DNA of 64,000 nt from Paenibacillus alginolyticus DSM 5050 = NBRC 15375 (GCF_000422905.1 NZ_AUGY01000033.1:1-64000); one strand, 5' to 3'. Counted from the first letter of the stretch, positions 26,762-35,553 are shown. The notes: generated by a model from the letters alone, not told the origin. Numbers and translations are program-made.

Positions 26762-26872
26762 GTGAAAATTGGTGTTAAGTTGGTGAAAAAACCTCTCCTT
26801 GTTAGCGAAGTCTTTGGCGCAAAAGTAGGCTGGGACGAGAAGGAACGCATGGTTATTATTGATAAACAATAA
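26762..26872 (+). pseudogene. Copper-amine-oxidase N-terminal-like domain, tail fragment
   Basis: A 36-codon stretch encodes LVSEVFGAKVGWDEKERMVI ahead of a stop at 26870-26872. This is the C-terminal half of the short repeat domain called copper amine oxidase N-terminal (stalk) domain, common in secreted Paenibacillus proteins. Nothing of the upstream protein remains. Confidence 0.6.
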
Positions 26873-26901
26873 GAATTTAAAGATCGCATTATAGAGGTCG
26901 T

Positions 26902-26945
26902 AAAGCTAAAGCCATCCTAATAAGAATGGCTTTAGCTTTTATTTT
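26902..26945 (+). terminator. Hairpin terminator
   Basis: AAAGCTAAAGCCAT pairs perfectly with ATGGCTTTAGCTTT over a 10-base loop, followed by TATTTTG. It would end the gene whose relic precedes it. Confidence 0.85.
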
Positions 26946-27003
26946 GTCGATAGTAATGTAAAGGTAGCAATCACAATCACAGTCTAATTATTGTTCCTTG
27001 TGA

Positions 27004-27009
27004 TATAAT
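27004..27009 (+). promoter_or_regulatory. -10 box of the fic gene
   Basis: TATAAT followed by GGTAATA, 27 bases before the fic start; the same 13-base string precedes the antitoxin gene at 22325. Confidence 0.45.
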
Positions 27010-27036
27010 GGTAATATTGTGATGGGGAGGGGTATT

Positions 27037-27777
27037 ATGGATTTTGTTAAAATAGATCATTTAAAAAGAGAACTGGATGATCTCAGACCTTTACCATCCG
27101 CGGCTGTAAGGAACTTAGATGAGGTTTATCGCGTTGAGTGGACATACAACTCAAATGCAATCGAAGGTAATACGTTAACTCTACTAGAAACCAAATTAGT
27201 CTTAGAAGAAGGACTAACCATAGGTGGCAAAAAGCTACGTGAACACTTCGAAGTTATCAATCATTCGGAAGCAATCAACTACGTTCAGGATGTTGCAACT
27301 CGGAACATTGAACTTACAGAATATGTAATAAAGTCAGTTCATCAACTCGTTCTTAAAAACATTGACGATGAAAACGCAGGGCGATATCGGATGATTAATG
27401 TTATGATATCAGGCTCACAGCATACCCCACCGCATTTTACAGTAGTTCCTGAGCAAATGGAAAAGCTAGTTCAGTGGTATCATGAACAAAAAGATAAACT
27501 ACATCCAGTTGAACTAGCCGCGCAGTTCCATTTCCACTTCGTATACATTCATCCTTTTTCTGATGGGAATGGGCATACAGCACGACTATTAATGAATTTA
27601 TTTTTAATGGCATACGGATTTCCGCCTGCAATTGTAAAAGCTGAAAATGATGCAAGACTGAAATATTATGTGACTTTAGAAACAGCAAGTATAGGCAATG
27701 ATCTAGGGCCATTCGTAGAACTAATTGCCGGATGTGTAGAGGATAGTTTGCAAAGATATATTGGAGCTGTAAAGTGA
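27037..27777 (+). CDS. Fic-domain protein (probable AMP transferase), class II with N-terminal inhibitory motif
   Basis: A 246-residue protein; ATG 27037 behind GGGGAGG is preferred over the in-frame ATG-ATG upstream. Fic enzymes transfer AMP or related groups from a nucleotide to protein hydroxyls. The active site reads HPFSDGNGHTAR near residue 172: catalytic His, Asp, Gly-Asn and the last Arg are present, but the first Arg of the usual GNGRxxR is His. Near residue 39 there is SNAIEGN, matching the (S/T)xxxE(G/N) self-inhibition motif. It is a single gene with its own promoter; the target is unknown. A weak hairpin (AACCC / GGGTT) follows at about 27785-27815. Confidence 0.88.
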   Translation: MDFVKIDHLKRELDDLRPLPSAAVRNLDEVYRVEWTYNSNAIEGNTLTLLETKLVLEEGLTIGGKKLREHFEVINHSEAINYVQDVATRNIELTEYVIKSVHQLVLKNIDDENAGRYRMINVMISGSQHTPPHFTVVPEQMEKLVQWYHEQKDKLHPVELAAQFHFHFVYIHPFSDGNGHTARLLMNLFLMAYGFPPAIVKAENDARLKYYVTLETASIGNDLGPFVELIAGCVEDSLQRYIGAVK

Positions 27778-27920
27778 CTTCGGTTAACCCTGTCTTTATT
27801 ATGGATGGGGTTATTTGGTTTCTATGCGGGTTGTTTCGTTTGAATAATGAACTAAAAGATGCTATTTTGTGATTACGATTATGTACAATTAAAATCCTTC
27901 GGAAAAGAGAGCCAAACGCG

Positions 27921-28232
27921 ATGAACAAAATAATCAGGTCGAAAGTAGAAGCCGAGCTTCAAGCCTTCGTCGGGACTGACGCTTATATCCACAGCGAAGC
28001 GACTTCATTTGTCTTCGTTCGCAATTTCAAGGTCAAGGTTACCCATGCCTTTATAGCGGGGGAAGGCCCTTTTCGTGCCGCTCTACGATTCGATGGGCAT
28101 GGCTGGCTGCGAATGGAGGCACTCACGCATTATGAGGTAGATGGGAATGGTCGTCTTTTGCTGGCCGGCTATGATGACAGAGGTCGGATGAATGTTGCTC
28201 TGCACTTGGGAAAGGAGCCGTTTCCAGAATGA
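27921..28232 (+). CDS. yojF: YojF-family (DUF1806) protein
   Basis: A 103-residue protein matching the DUF1806 family in size and in the pattern FVFVRNFKVKVTHAFIAGEG followed by PFRAALRFDGHGWLRMEALT. In Bacillus it precedes bshB2 and is linked to bacillithiol synthesis; its biochemical role is not established. The stop overlaps the bshB2 start by 4 bases (ATGA), so the two are coupled as in Bacillus. Confidence 0.85.
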   Translation: MNKIIRSKVEAELQAFVGTDAYIHSEATSFVFVRNFKVKVTHAFIAGEGPFRAALRFDGHGWLRMEALTHYEVDGNGRLLLAGYDDRGRMNVALHLGKEPFPE

Positions 28233-28933
28233 ACAATATCGATAAAGCCAAAAAGCTGCTTGCGGTGTTTGCCCATCCTGACGATGAGTCGTTTATTTGT
28301 GGAGGTACTCTCGCCAAATACGCCAGTGAGGGGGTCGACATTACGTTGGTGAGCGCCACGCGGGGTGAAATGGGACGACGCATGGGCAATCCGCCCTATC
28401 TCAACCGGGAATCGATGGCGGCTGCCCGTGAAATGGAACTACGGCAAGCCTGCGAGAGCCTGGGCATCCAGCAGCTCCTATTTTTGGATATCCGCGACAA
28501 AACAGTGGAGTTTGCCGATGAGGATAGCCTGACAGCACGGATTGCGGCTCTCATTAATGAAGTGGATCCCGATGTCGTGCTTACGTTTCACGAAACGCTG
28601 GGTGGACACCCAGATCATTGCGCAATTGGAAAAGCGACGACGGCCGCGTTTCAACGAATAGGACATCGGGGCGCTTTATATTTCATTACGTTCGGCGACG
28701 CGATGGAGCGTCCGGAGCGGTTCGGGTATTCCCGTAAGGATGTCATCAAAATCGACGTGCTTGCACATCTGAAAGCAAAGCTAGCCGCGTTTCGGGCCCA
28801 CCGATGCCAGACTGAAATCGACGAATGGGTATGGCTGCCCGACCAAGAGGCGCTGGCGAGATTCGGTAGATATGAATACTTTTTGAAGGCGGATAGGGAG
28901 GCTCCGGCGCGGGCTCTTGATGATTTGTTTTAG
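28229..28933 (+). CDS. bshB2: Bacillithiol biosynthesis deacetylase BshB2
   Basis: A 234-residue PIG-L/LmbE zinc deacetylase. It has the metal-binding AHPDDE near residue 15 and GGHPDH near residue 128, plus the family segment GEMGRRMGNPP. BshB enzymes remove the acetyl group from GlcNAc-malate during bacillithiol synthesis. The pairing with yojF marks it as BshB2 rather than BshB1. It lies in a stretch rich in sulfur and thiol genes. Confidence 0.88.
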   Translation: MNNIDKAKKLLAVFAHPDDESFICGGTLAKYASEGVDITLVSATRGEMGRRMGNPPYLNRESMAAAREMELRQACESLGIQQLLFLDIRDKTVEFADEDSLTARIAALINEVDPDVVLTFHETLGGHPDHCAIGKATTAAFQRIGHRGALYFITFGDAMERPERFGYSRKDVIKIDVLAHLKAKLAAFRAHRCQTEIDEWVWLPDQEALARFGRYEYFLKADREAPARALDDLF

Positions 28934-28946
28934 CGTCTGTCTCGGA

Positions 28947-30107
28947 TCACATGGGTGTCTCGGCTAAAGCGGTTTTAGCCAAGGTTTGAAGCACTGTACT
29001 ATCCATTGGCGGATTGTGCAGGCCTGCACGAACATCGCGGTAATACCGTTCCAAAGGCCGATTGCGGGACAAACTCGCGGCACCGACAATTCTCATCGCC
29101 AAGTCCACGATTTTGATGGCGTTGTTGGTGGCAACATACTTGGCCAAGCCGAGCTCAGGTTTCAAAGCGGGTCGGTCTTCCTTCTCACGATCCCAGCGAT
29201 CCGCCGCCGCATAAAGGAGCGAGCGTGCGGTTCGCAATTCGATTTCCATCTCTCCGATCGAATGCTGGACGGAAGGGAGTGCGGCGATCGGTTCGTTCAT
29301 ATGGTTGGGGCGATAGGAGCGGGCAAATTCAAGGGCGTAATCACGTGCCGCCATGGCAATGCCCATGTAACAGGCCGGAATATGCAGAAGCCAGCCGCCC
29401 CCGTCATCCATGCCTTTTCCGGAGAGCCTCATGTCTTTGTCTACAAAAACGCCATCCAACACCACATCGTGACTTCCGGTCGCGCGCATCCCGAGTGTAT
29501 CCCAGGTTTCCACCAAGGTCACCCGGTCCGTCCGATGAATCAGGAAGTCGTCTGTACAGTCTTCATCCGGGATATACGCCGATACTACAAAACGATCGAG
29601 GATAGGGGAAAGCGTGCTAAACGTTTTGCGTCCCGTAATCCGCCATCCGCCGTCTGTAGGTACTGCCGTCGTTTCGGGCTTTCCGCCACGGCTGGGACTG
29701 CCGGAGGCTGCTTCGCTAGCAAAGGTGTTGATCATCGTCCCGTCGCTCACGACGGAACGGCACAAATCGGCAAAAATGGCCTCCGGCCATTTCCGGGTTG
29801 TCCGGAGATGAAGGATCTGACCGACATGCCAGCCAACGGCCAATGCGGTTGATCCATCCCCGTAAGCGAGCCTCTCCTGCAGCATGACGAGGGCGTAAAG
29901 GGAGAGTCCATTCCCGCCGAATTCTTGAGGGACGGTTAGCTTTAAGTACCCGGCCTCACGCAGGTCTGCGAAATTCTCAAAAGGAAACGATCCCTCTTGG
30001 TCATGCTTCGCGGCCCTCCCCGCAAAATGGGCAGCCAGCTCCTCTGTTTTTCTGGCCCAAGCCCGCTCTTCCTCGCTGCGTATATATTGATCAATGACTC
30101 GATTCAT
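28947..30107 (-). CDS. Acyl-CoA-dehydrogenase-family flavoprotein (YdbM-like)
   Basis: A 386-residue protein of the acyl-CoA dehydrogenase fold, in the order helical N-terminus, beta middle domain (GWRITGRKTFSTLSPILDRF) and helical C-terminus (RIVGAASLSRNRPLERYYRD). Its pattern is close to YdbM/SfnB/DszC-like flavin enzymes that act in sulfur acquisition as well as to true acyl-CoA dehydrogenases; I cannot decide by eye. B. subtilis ydbM is, from memory, in the CymR sulfur regulon. The start is backed by AAGGAG 10 bases upstream on the minus strand. It converges on bshB2. Confidence 0.8.
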   Translation of the reverse strand: MNRVIDQYIRSEEERAWARKTEELAAHFAGRAAKHDQEGSFPFENFADLREAGYLKLTVPQEFGGNGLSLYALVMLQERLAYGDGSTALAVGWHVGQILHLRTTRKWPEAIFADLCRSVVSDGTMINTFASEAASGSPSRGGKPETTAVPTDGGWRITGRKTFSTLSPILDRFVVSAYIPDEDCTDDFLIHRTDRVTLVETWDTLGMRATGSHDVVLDGVFVDKDMRLSGKGMDDGGGWLLHIPACYMGIAMAARDYALEFARSYRPNHMNEPIAALPSVQHSIGEMEIELRTARSLLYAAADRWDREKEDRPALKPELGLAKYVATNNAIKIVDLAMRIVGAASLSRNRPLERYYRDVRAGLHNPPMDSTVLQTLAKTALAETPM

Positions 30108-30235
30108 CCACTACACACTCCTTTCCTTCTTATTATATCAGCTGGCGTATAGCCGAGTTAAACAGGAAACACAGATAGGGGATCTTCAGCTGTTTATTTG
30201 GAGCTTCCTTTTTATGAGGAACTTTCATCATACCC

Positions 30236-30278
30236 AAAGAACCCGAACGATTGGTACACAAATCGTTCGGGTTCTTTT
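30236..30278. terminator. Long hairpin between the flavoprotein and tgl genes
   Basis: AAAGAACCCGAACGATT pairs perfectly (17 bp) with its complement over an 8-base loop and is followed by TTTT. It sits 146 bases before tgl and reads as a plus-strand terminator although no plus-strand gene lies close upstream. It may protect tgl from read-through or act in a leader. No T-box consensus was found. Confidence 0.7.
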
Positions 30279-30423
30279 GCGTCTTAGCGATTTTAAACGG
30301 GATAATCCGTTCGAAAGGTGTTTATCCCAAGCGGGAAAAGTTACGCATTCACATAACTTCGATATTCCACATATAAAAATAGGTGAATCACGCTTATAGA
30401 TCTTTCATAATGAGGAGAAGTCC

Positions 30424-31227
30424 ATGATCTTAATCGAAGGTACCAGCAATGTAGCCTTTGGAGAAGGTACGCTGTCTGAGTCAGAACTAACCATTTATCA
30501 AAAGAAGAAGAACAGCCCTATTGAGTATCGGTATGATTCCGTTGATACCCTGTTGTTTGAACTGTACATGCGAACGCAGATTATGGAGTCCGCGAAAGAG
30601 CTGAATAAAGCTCGTGTCTATTTTGCAGATTTCAAAAAAACGCTATGTAACCCGATGTATTGGCACTTAACTAATCATGGGAGGTTCCAGCTGAATAGCG
30701 GAGTTGCTCCACAAGATGCGATAAGGGATATATTCACAAATGGCAGCTCTTACGCATTCGAATGCTCAATGGCTGTCATCGTCGTCTTGTACAAAGCCCT
30801 ATTAGAATCCATAGATCCTAGACAATTCGATATATTGTTTGCGGACCTTTTATTATTTGATTGGCATTCAAACAGCAAATTGCACCTAATCGACCGGACA
30901 TGTAATGAGGAAGCTGTGGTTGGTGATGTGCTCTATTTTGAGAACCCCGACTTTGTACCTTCGGTACCCTGGTGGAAAGGAGAAAACGTCGTCCTGATGG
31001 AAAACGACCTTTTTTATGGACATGGACATGGCCTCGGAATTACTTCTGGGGAACAAGTCATTAAAGTCCTGAATAACAACAGAATGATTGGCAGTACAAA
31101 ATCAGCATTTCTGTCAGATCGTTATGTTCATCCGGATTTCTCCTGCTTCGCAGAATTTCAGCATCGTTTACGGAAGAAACCCATTATTGCGAAAGTAGGA
31201 GATTGGATTTATGTTCGAAAAAGCTGA
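30424..31227 (+). CDS. tgl: Spore-coat protein-glutamine gamma-glutamyltransferase (transglutaminase)
   Basis: A 267-residue enzyme of the Bacillus Tgl family, which cross-links spore-coat proteins through Gln-Lys bonds. The catalytic Cys lies in SYAFECSMA (about residue 117), with ENVVLMENDLFYGHGHGLGI further on, as in the B. subtilis enzyme (245 residues). Start: ATG 30424 behind GAGGAG. A CATATAAAA string about 50 bases upstream resembles a sigma-K -10 box, fitting late mother-cell expression, but this is weak. The next gene encodes a His- and Gln-rich coat-like protein that may be a substrate. Confidence 0.92.
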   Translation: MILIEGTSNVAFGEGTLSESELTIYQKKKNSPIEYRYDSVDTLLFELYMRTQIMESAKELNKARVYFADFKKTLCNPMYWHLTNHGRFQLNSGVAPQDAIRDIFTNGSSYAFECSMAVIVVLYKALLESIDPRQFDILFADLLLFDWHSNSKLHLIDRTCNEEAVVGDVLYFENPDFVPSVPWWKGENVVLMENDLFYGHGHGLGITSGEQVIKVLNNNRMIGSTKSAFLSDRYVHPDFSCFAEFQHRLRKKPIIAKVGDWIYVRKS

Positions 31228-31332
31228 ATTTTTAACAAAACATGGTAAATGTGCCCAATTTATATAGACAATGACCTATTTGCGAAACCTTGCATATGAT
31301 GACGTATGCCTACTTCAGAAAGGGGAAAGAAA

Positions 31333-31890
31333 ATGACAAATCGTAATTTATCGACGGAGGATAACCTCCCTATTTATCAAGCTGGAACAAGGACGGAGAC
31401 CTACCATCCTGCTCAACAAGCTCCGACATTGACGGAGGCCTACCATCCAGTTCAACAAGCTCCGATATTGACAGGAGATAACCTCCCTATCTATCAGCAG
31501 CCTTCAGCAGCACCGGGAGCGCATTATCCAATGCATCCACATCACGAACATGCTCATTATACACATCCTCACCATGCTTACCATGCACATCTTCATCACG
31601 CCTATAACCAACAACACCATCATGCCTATCATCCCATGCACCATCTTGCGTACCATCCGATGCATCACCACGGTGCCTACTACCCACATCATCATTACAT
31701 GCATCACCATCCTATGCATCACCATCCTATGCATCACCATCCTATGCATCATCATCCTATGCATCATGATCCCATGCATCATCATCAACACCATACTCAG
31801 CATCCTCACCATACACAACATCACCACCATACCGGGCAAACCCATCATCATCATCACCAACAGCATCATATGCCTTCACAATCAAACTAA
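31333..31890 (+). CDS. His-rich, Gln-rich spore-coat-like protein
   Basis: A 185-residue protein starting at ATG 31333 behind AGGGGA; an ATG at 31306 has no such site. The N-terminal third repeats EAYHPVQQAP-like units and DNLPIYQ. The rest is almost only His, Pro, Met, Tyr, Ala and Gln, with five tandem MHHHP/MHHDP units. There is no signal peptide or membrane segment. Similar His-rich proteins occur in Bacillus spore coats. Directly behind tgl, it offers many Gln residues as acceptors but almost no Lys. Metal binding by the His clusters is likely. A CATATGATGA string at 31292 could be a sigma-K -10 box. Confidence 0.75.
   Translation: MTNRNLSTEDNLPIYQAGTRTETYHPAQQAPTLTEAYHPVQQAPILTGDNLPIYQQPSAAPGAHYPMHPHHEHAHYTHPHHAYHAHLHHAYNQQHHHAYHPMHHLAYHPMHHHGAYYPHHHYMHHHPMHHHPMHHHPMHHHPMHHDPMHHHQHHTQHPHHTQHHHHTGQTHHHHHQQHHMPSQSN
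31699..31773 (+). repeat. Five tandem 15-bp repeats inside the His-rich gene
   Basis: The unit ATGCATCACCATCCT occurs three times exactly, then twice with third-position or single-base changes. Each unit encodes MHHHP or MHHDP, so repeat number can change without shifting frame. Confidence 0.9.
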
Positions 31891-31980
31891 TGCGTTAACC
31901 GACCACCCACTATAAGCAGCCTACTTCAAACTTGTTCATTGACCCGCATACGAGGTGCATGTAAATAAATATTAAAACAA

Positions 31981-32010
31981 AAACCTAGAAGCTGTTGCTT
32001 CTAGGTTTTC
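31981..32010 (+). terminator. Terminator after the His-rich coat gene
   Basis: AAACCTAGAAGC pairs with GCTTCTAGGTTT over loop TGTT, followed by TC. It lies 90 bases after the stop. Confidence 0.85.
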
Positions 32011-32342
32011 TTGCTTTCGCGCGAAACTTCGTAATGCTTGATTAGCACAGTGTGCAGCTCAGGGGCGAGTTAGTGAAGCTGAGCGCCATTGCTCTAACCC
32101 CCAAGAATTGTTATATGAATCTACAAGTTTTGAATCTATCGGCCCTATTTTATCGCGTGATACAATTGAATCAATAAGCCAAAACCGACGATGGTTTTGG
32201 GTAAAGCGCCTCGTGCTCTTGGACTGAGGCTTTTTTGCCTATTCGGGAAATCCGGCGATTGCTTCGAAGAACGTATACATGCCTCCGTTACGCTTCGTAT
32301 ACTGAAGATATCCGACTATGTTATAGGGAGTGAATCACCACG
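32011..32342 (+). other. Gene-free region before the YesM/YesN operon
   Basis: No gene seen. A G-rich segment at about 32050-32100 can fold (GTTAG / CTAAC). A small hairpin GCCTC / GAGGC followed by six T lies at 32208-32236 and may be a terminator. The promoter of the kinase gene must lie after it but is not clear. Confidence 0.4.
32208..32236 (+). terminator. Small hairpin with T-run
   Basis: GCCTC pairs with GAGGC over a 13-base loop; TTTTTT follows at once. Confidence 0.5.
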
Positions 32343-34139
32343 ATGCCAATCTGGCGCCGCTTGTTTCCGAACACCTTGAAAATTAGGCTTATCATGGCTT
32401 ACATCACCCTCCTGATGGTTCCTTTGTGTGTTGCCATTTTTTATTTGTTTCAGCATTTCGAATCCATTCGCCAGAAGGACATGATGGACCAAATGTCGGA
32501 GCGTATGCAGCAGGTTCATACGTCTTTGACGGATATGATGGCATTCGCCTATAAGGCGAACATCATGCTGAGCCAGGATGAGAGTTTGATCCAGATTATG
32601 GACGATCCGGATAAGTATGACCCCCTTGACCGAAAGAAAGCGATTGAAAGCAAAATGTTTGGAATTAACAACAGCTTTTTCTTCCATCAAACGGAGCTAT
32701 ATTTTCGATTCATCGATCGGAAGGGCCATGTATACACCTCCTATGCTCCCAATGGGAAGTTGACCAATGGGCTGAAAGAAATGCAAGATTGGCAGAATAA
32801 GCTGCAAAACGGATCCCATCCATACCGCTGGGTGGCAGATGATTGGAATGATGTGAACGGCAGCCAAGGGAGCAAGCTTCTGAGCCTGTACACCATCTTG
32901 GATGACCAACTGCGGGGAAATTTCGGATTGGCGCGCATCAGCATCAACATACAAGAATGGTTCCGCAGCACGTTAAAGGATAGCCCGGCCAACAAGGATC
33001 TGACCATCTTTACAGGCCAAGGAGAGATCGTTCTGCAAAGCAATGAATCGGCTTTCCGCATGGATTTGATGCAAAGGATCATGTCTGCACGGGCGTCGGA
33101 AGGACATTTCGAAGACGAACGAGCCTTGTCTCTTGTCAATTTCACCTATCTAGAGGAACTGGACTGGTATGTGGTCAGCCAAATGCCTTTAAGCGAGCTG
33201 CAGCAGGAGATCCAGCGGTTAAGGCTTATTGCTTTCTTCTTTCTGGCCATTCTGGTCATTGTCTTCGTCCTGGTGACGATCTTTCTATCGGCCCGCATGA
33301 CGGAGCCGCTGTATGTCCTGGAGCGGAGCATGGAGGAAGCATCGGACAAGAAGCTGAATGTCAAAATATCCATCGGCAAAGGTGCAACGGACGAGGTGCG
33401 CTCTCTAGGAGAAAGCTTCAACCGGATGATTGATGATGTCGTCGTACTCATAAACAAGCTTAAGCTGGAGGAGCGGCAAAAGCAGGCGGTTCGATTCCAA
33501 ATGCTGCTCTCCCAAATGAACCCGCATTTTCTGTTGAACACCTTGAACACGGTCAAATGGATGGCAAGAAAAGAAAAGCAGGAAGCGATCGCGGGTATCT
33601 GTACCTCTTTGGGGTTCATTCTGGAGGCAAGCCTCAGCTCGGAAATTGAGCTGGTCACCCTTAAAGAAGAAATAAAACTATTACGCTCCTACGAATCCAT
33701 TCAGGCGTTTCGCTTCCGGGATCATTTCACCATCCATTATGAAATGGATGAATCGGTTCAATACGCTCTAGTTCCCAAGTTTAGTCTGCAGCCTCTGGTG
33801 GAAAATTCCATGACACATGGCTTTGACGCGGCCAAAGGCCGCTGCACCATCTGGGTCAGGGCCAAGGCGGAGGGAAGCGAACTAATTCTTGAGGTAGAAG
33901 ATAACGGCATCGGCATGGAGGAGGCCGCCCGCAGGCCGGTAAGGCGAAGCGGACACGGGATCGGACTAAGCAACCTGAGAGAAAGGCTGCAGCTGCTTTT
34001 TAAGCGGGAGGGCTCCATTGATTTTGTATCCGGCGCGGAAGGGACCCTGGTCCGGGTCCAGCTGCCTTTGCTGATTGCGACGCCTTATTCACAGGAAGGA
34101 GATGGTGGACATGTGGACGGTTTTGCTGGTGGAAGATGA
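32343..34139 (+). CDS. YesM-like sensor histidine kinase
   Basis: A 598-residue membrane kinase. Helix 1 is near 16-38, followed by an extracellular sensor domain of about 250 residues, helix 2 near 292-314, HAMP (about 315-367), the His_kinase box QMNPHFLLNTLNTVKWMARK with the phosphorylated His near 395, and the ATPase domain with VENSMTHGFD and DNGIGM. Such kinases sense carbohydrate-binding proteins or sugars outside the cell. The response regulator start lies inside its 3' end. The adjacent ABC transporter and glycosidase are the likely targets. Confidence 0.93.
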   Translation: MPIWRRLFPNTLKIRLIMAYITLLMVPLCVAIFYLFQHFESIRQKDMMDQMSERMQQVHTSLTDMMAFAYKANIMLSQDESLIQIMDDPDKYDPLDRKKAIESKMFGINNSFFFHQTELYFRFIDRKGHVYTSYAPNGKLTNGLKEMQDWQNKLQNGSHPYRWVADDWNDVNGSQGSKLLSLYTILDDQLRGNFGLARISINIQEWFRSTLKDSPANKDLTIFTGQGEIVLQSNESAFRMDLMQRIMSARASEGHFEDERALSLVNFTYLEELDWYVVSQMPLSELQQEIQRLRLIAFFFLAILVIVFVLVTIFLSARMTEPLYVLERSMEEASDKKLNVKISIGKGATDEVRSLGESFNRMIDDVVVLINKLKLEERQKQAVRFQMLLSQMNPHFLLNTLNTVKWMARKEKQEAIAGICTSLGFILEASLSSEIELVTLKEEIKLLRSYESIQAFRFRDHFTIHYEMDESVQYALVPKFSLQPLVENSMTHGFDAAKGRCTIWVRAKAEGSELILEVEDNGIGMEEAARRPVRRSGHGIGLSNLRERLQLLFKREGSIDFVSGAEGTLVRVQLPLLIATPYSQEGDGGHVDGFAGGR

Positions 34140-35553
34140 AGGTTTTGTCCGGGAGGCCATCCGGGAAACCGTGGACTGGGGACGCCACGGCTTTTGCATT
34201 GCGGGTGAGGCAGGTAACGGAAGGGAGGCTCTGGCGGCTATCCTGGAGCTTAAGCCCGATGTTGTGATCGCCGATATTGTCATGCCTGGCATGGACGGGA
34301 TTGAGCTGCTAAAGGAAACACGGAAGGCGGGAATCCGCAGTCGGTTTATTATGCTGACGGCGATGAGCCACTTTGATTACGCTCGGGACGCCCTTCAATA
34401 CGGCGCCTTCAACTATCTATTAAAGCTGTCTTTAAATGATGATGTGCTGCTGGAAAACCTGGCACGGATCAAGGAGGAATTGCTTGAAGAGCTTCGGGGT
34501 GCGGGAGAGGCGCTTTATCCTCTTTATCACCGTACCTGGTCGGGCATCCGAGGAACAAGCACATCGGCTCATGAGGATCCGGCTGGAACGGTTACGGCAG
34601 CGGAGAAATTTCGTAGTCTGAGGCTTGATATTATTGCCGTGCTGAGCGGAGCTGTTCCCGCTGCTGCGGATCAGGCGGGTATCCGGCCGGAAGCGTATCT
34701 GTTGGTCCAATTCTTCTATGAAGGGGGACAGACAACCTTCTTTTGCTGGAGTTTTCAGGAGAAGGAAGACCATGCCCGCTGGAATAAGCCGAACCGTCCG
34801 GCCGGACTGACAGCCGGCAGCAGTCTGGCTCATCTGTCCCAGGATTGGCGCTCAGCGCTGAATCAGTTGAACGGCGATTGGTACGGCCGACAGGCAAGCC
34901 CGGTGAAGGAGCGGCATGAGCTGCCGCCTATCGCGGAGTTGGAAGCCGAATTGATCCGCTGCTTTGAAGAACGCAATGAACCCAAATGCGCTGAGGTGGC
35001 AACCCTTATCTGGGAGAGCATGGAAGCCTCGTCGTTCTCCCATATGGAAGCGAAAATGCTGGCGGCCCATCTTCTTCAAATCCTGGCGATGCTGGCAGGA
35101 CGAAAATCGGAGGTTCTTGAGGGAATCAGCGTCAACTCGGCCATAAGCCATGAAACGCTGCTGGCGCATGTGCTGCAAACCATACGGGAGCTTATCCGGC
35201 ACCTGAAGGAGGAACAGGTCAGCTTTACGGACCATCCCGAGGTGAACCGGGTAATTCAATATATGCTGGAGCATTACCAGGAAAATATCAAGGTTGCGGA
35301 TTTAGCCAAGCTGGTAGCTATCAATGTGGATTACTTAAGCACCGTGTTCGGCAAAAAAACCGGACTGACGCCTATCGCCTATTTGCAAAACATCCGGATC
35401 GAACAGGCGAAGCGCTTGCTGCTGCATTCAAAGCTAAGTGTGGAGGAGATCGCCTTTCAATCGGGCTTTGCCGACGATGCCTACTTCATCAAAGTATTCA
35501 AGCGCATGGTTGGGCAAACGCCCAGCTCATTCAGACGGGAGAACAATATCTAA
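34111..35553 (+). CDS. YesN-like response regulator, receiver plus AraC domain
   Basis: 480 residues from ATG 34111, which has AGGAAGGAG at good distance; ATG 34102 is directly on that site. The receiver domain (1-120) has VEDEG, phosphorylation site VVIADIVMPGMDGIELLK and the Lys in LLKLSL. A middle region of about 260 residues is not recognised, then comes a C-terminal AraC-type double helix-turn-helix (VADLAKLVAINVDYLSTVFG and FQSGFADDAYFIKVFKRMVG). It overlaps the kinase gene by 29 bases. It probably activates the transporter and glycosidase genes downstream. Confidence 0.92.
   Translation: MWTVLLVEDEGFVREAIRETVDWGRHGFCIAGEAGNGREALAAILELKPDVVIADIVMPGMDGIELLKETRKAGIRSRFIMLTAMSHFDYARDALQYGAFNYLLKLSLNDDVLLENLARIKEELLEELRGAGEALYPLYHRTWSGIRGTSTSAHEDPAGTVTAAEKFRSLRLDIIAVLSGAVPAAADQAGIRPEAYLLVQFFYEGGQTTFFCWSFQEKEDHARWNKPNRPAGLTAGSSLAHLSQDWRSALNQLNGDWYGRQASPVKERHELPPIAELEAELIRCFEERNEPKCAEVATLIWESMEASSFSHMEAKMLAAHLLQILAMLAGRKSEVLEGISVNSAISHETLLAHVLQTIRELIRHLKEEQVSFTDHPEVNRVIQYMLEHYQENIKVADLAKLVAINVDYLSTVFGKKTGLTPIAYLQNIRIEQAKRLLLHSKLSVEEIAFQSGFADDAYFIKVFKRMVGQTPSSFRRENNI

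Noticed and set aside
28986-29852. 288-codon plus-strand ORF
   Set aside because: Fully antisense to the flavoprotein gene, with no domain or ribosome site.
30140-30420. T-box or other riboswitch ahead of tgl
   Set aside because: A terminator hairpin is present, but the T-box consensus and any specifier loop are absent, and tgl is not a T-box target.
31699-31773. Tandem 15-bp units as a CRISPR-like array
   Set aside because: Units abut without spacers and encode in-frame MHHHP repeats.
31504-31869. Met-rich minus-strand ORF opposite the His-rich coat gene
   Set aside because: His codons read backwards give Met/Val codons; there is no ribosome site and the composition is purely a shadow.
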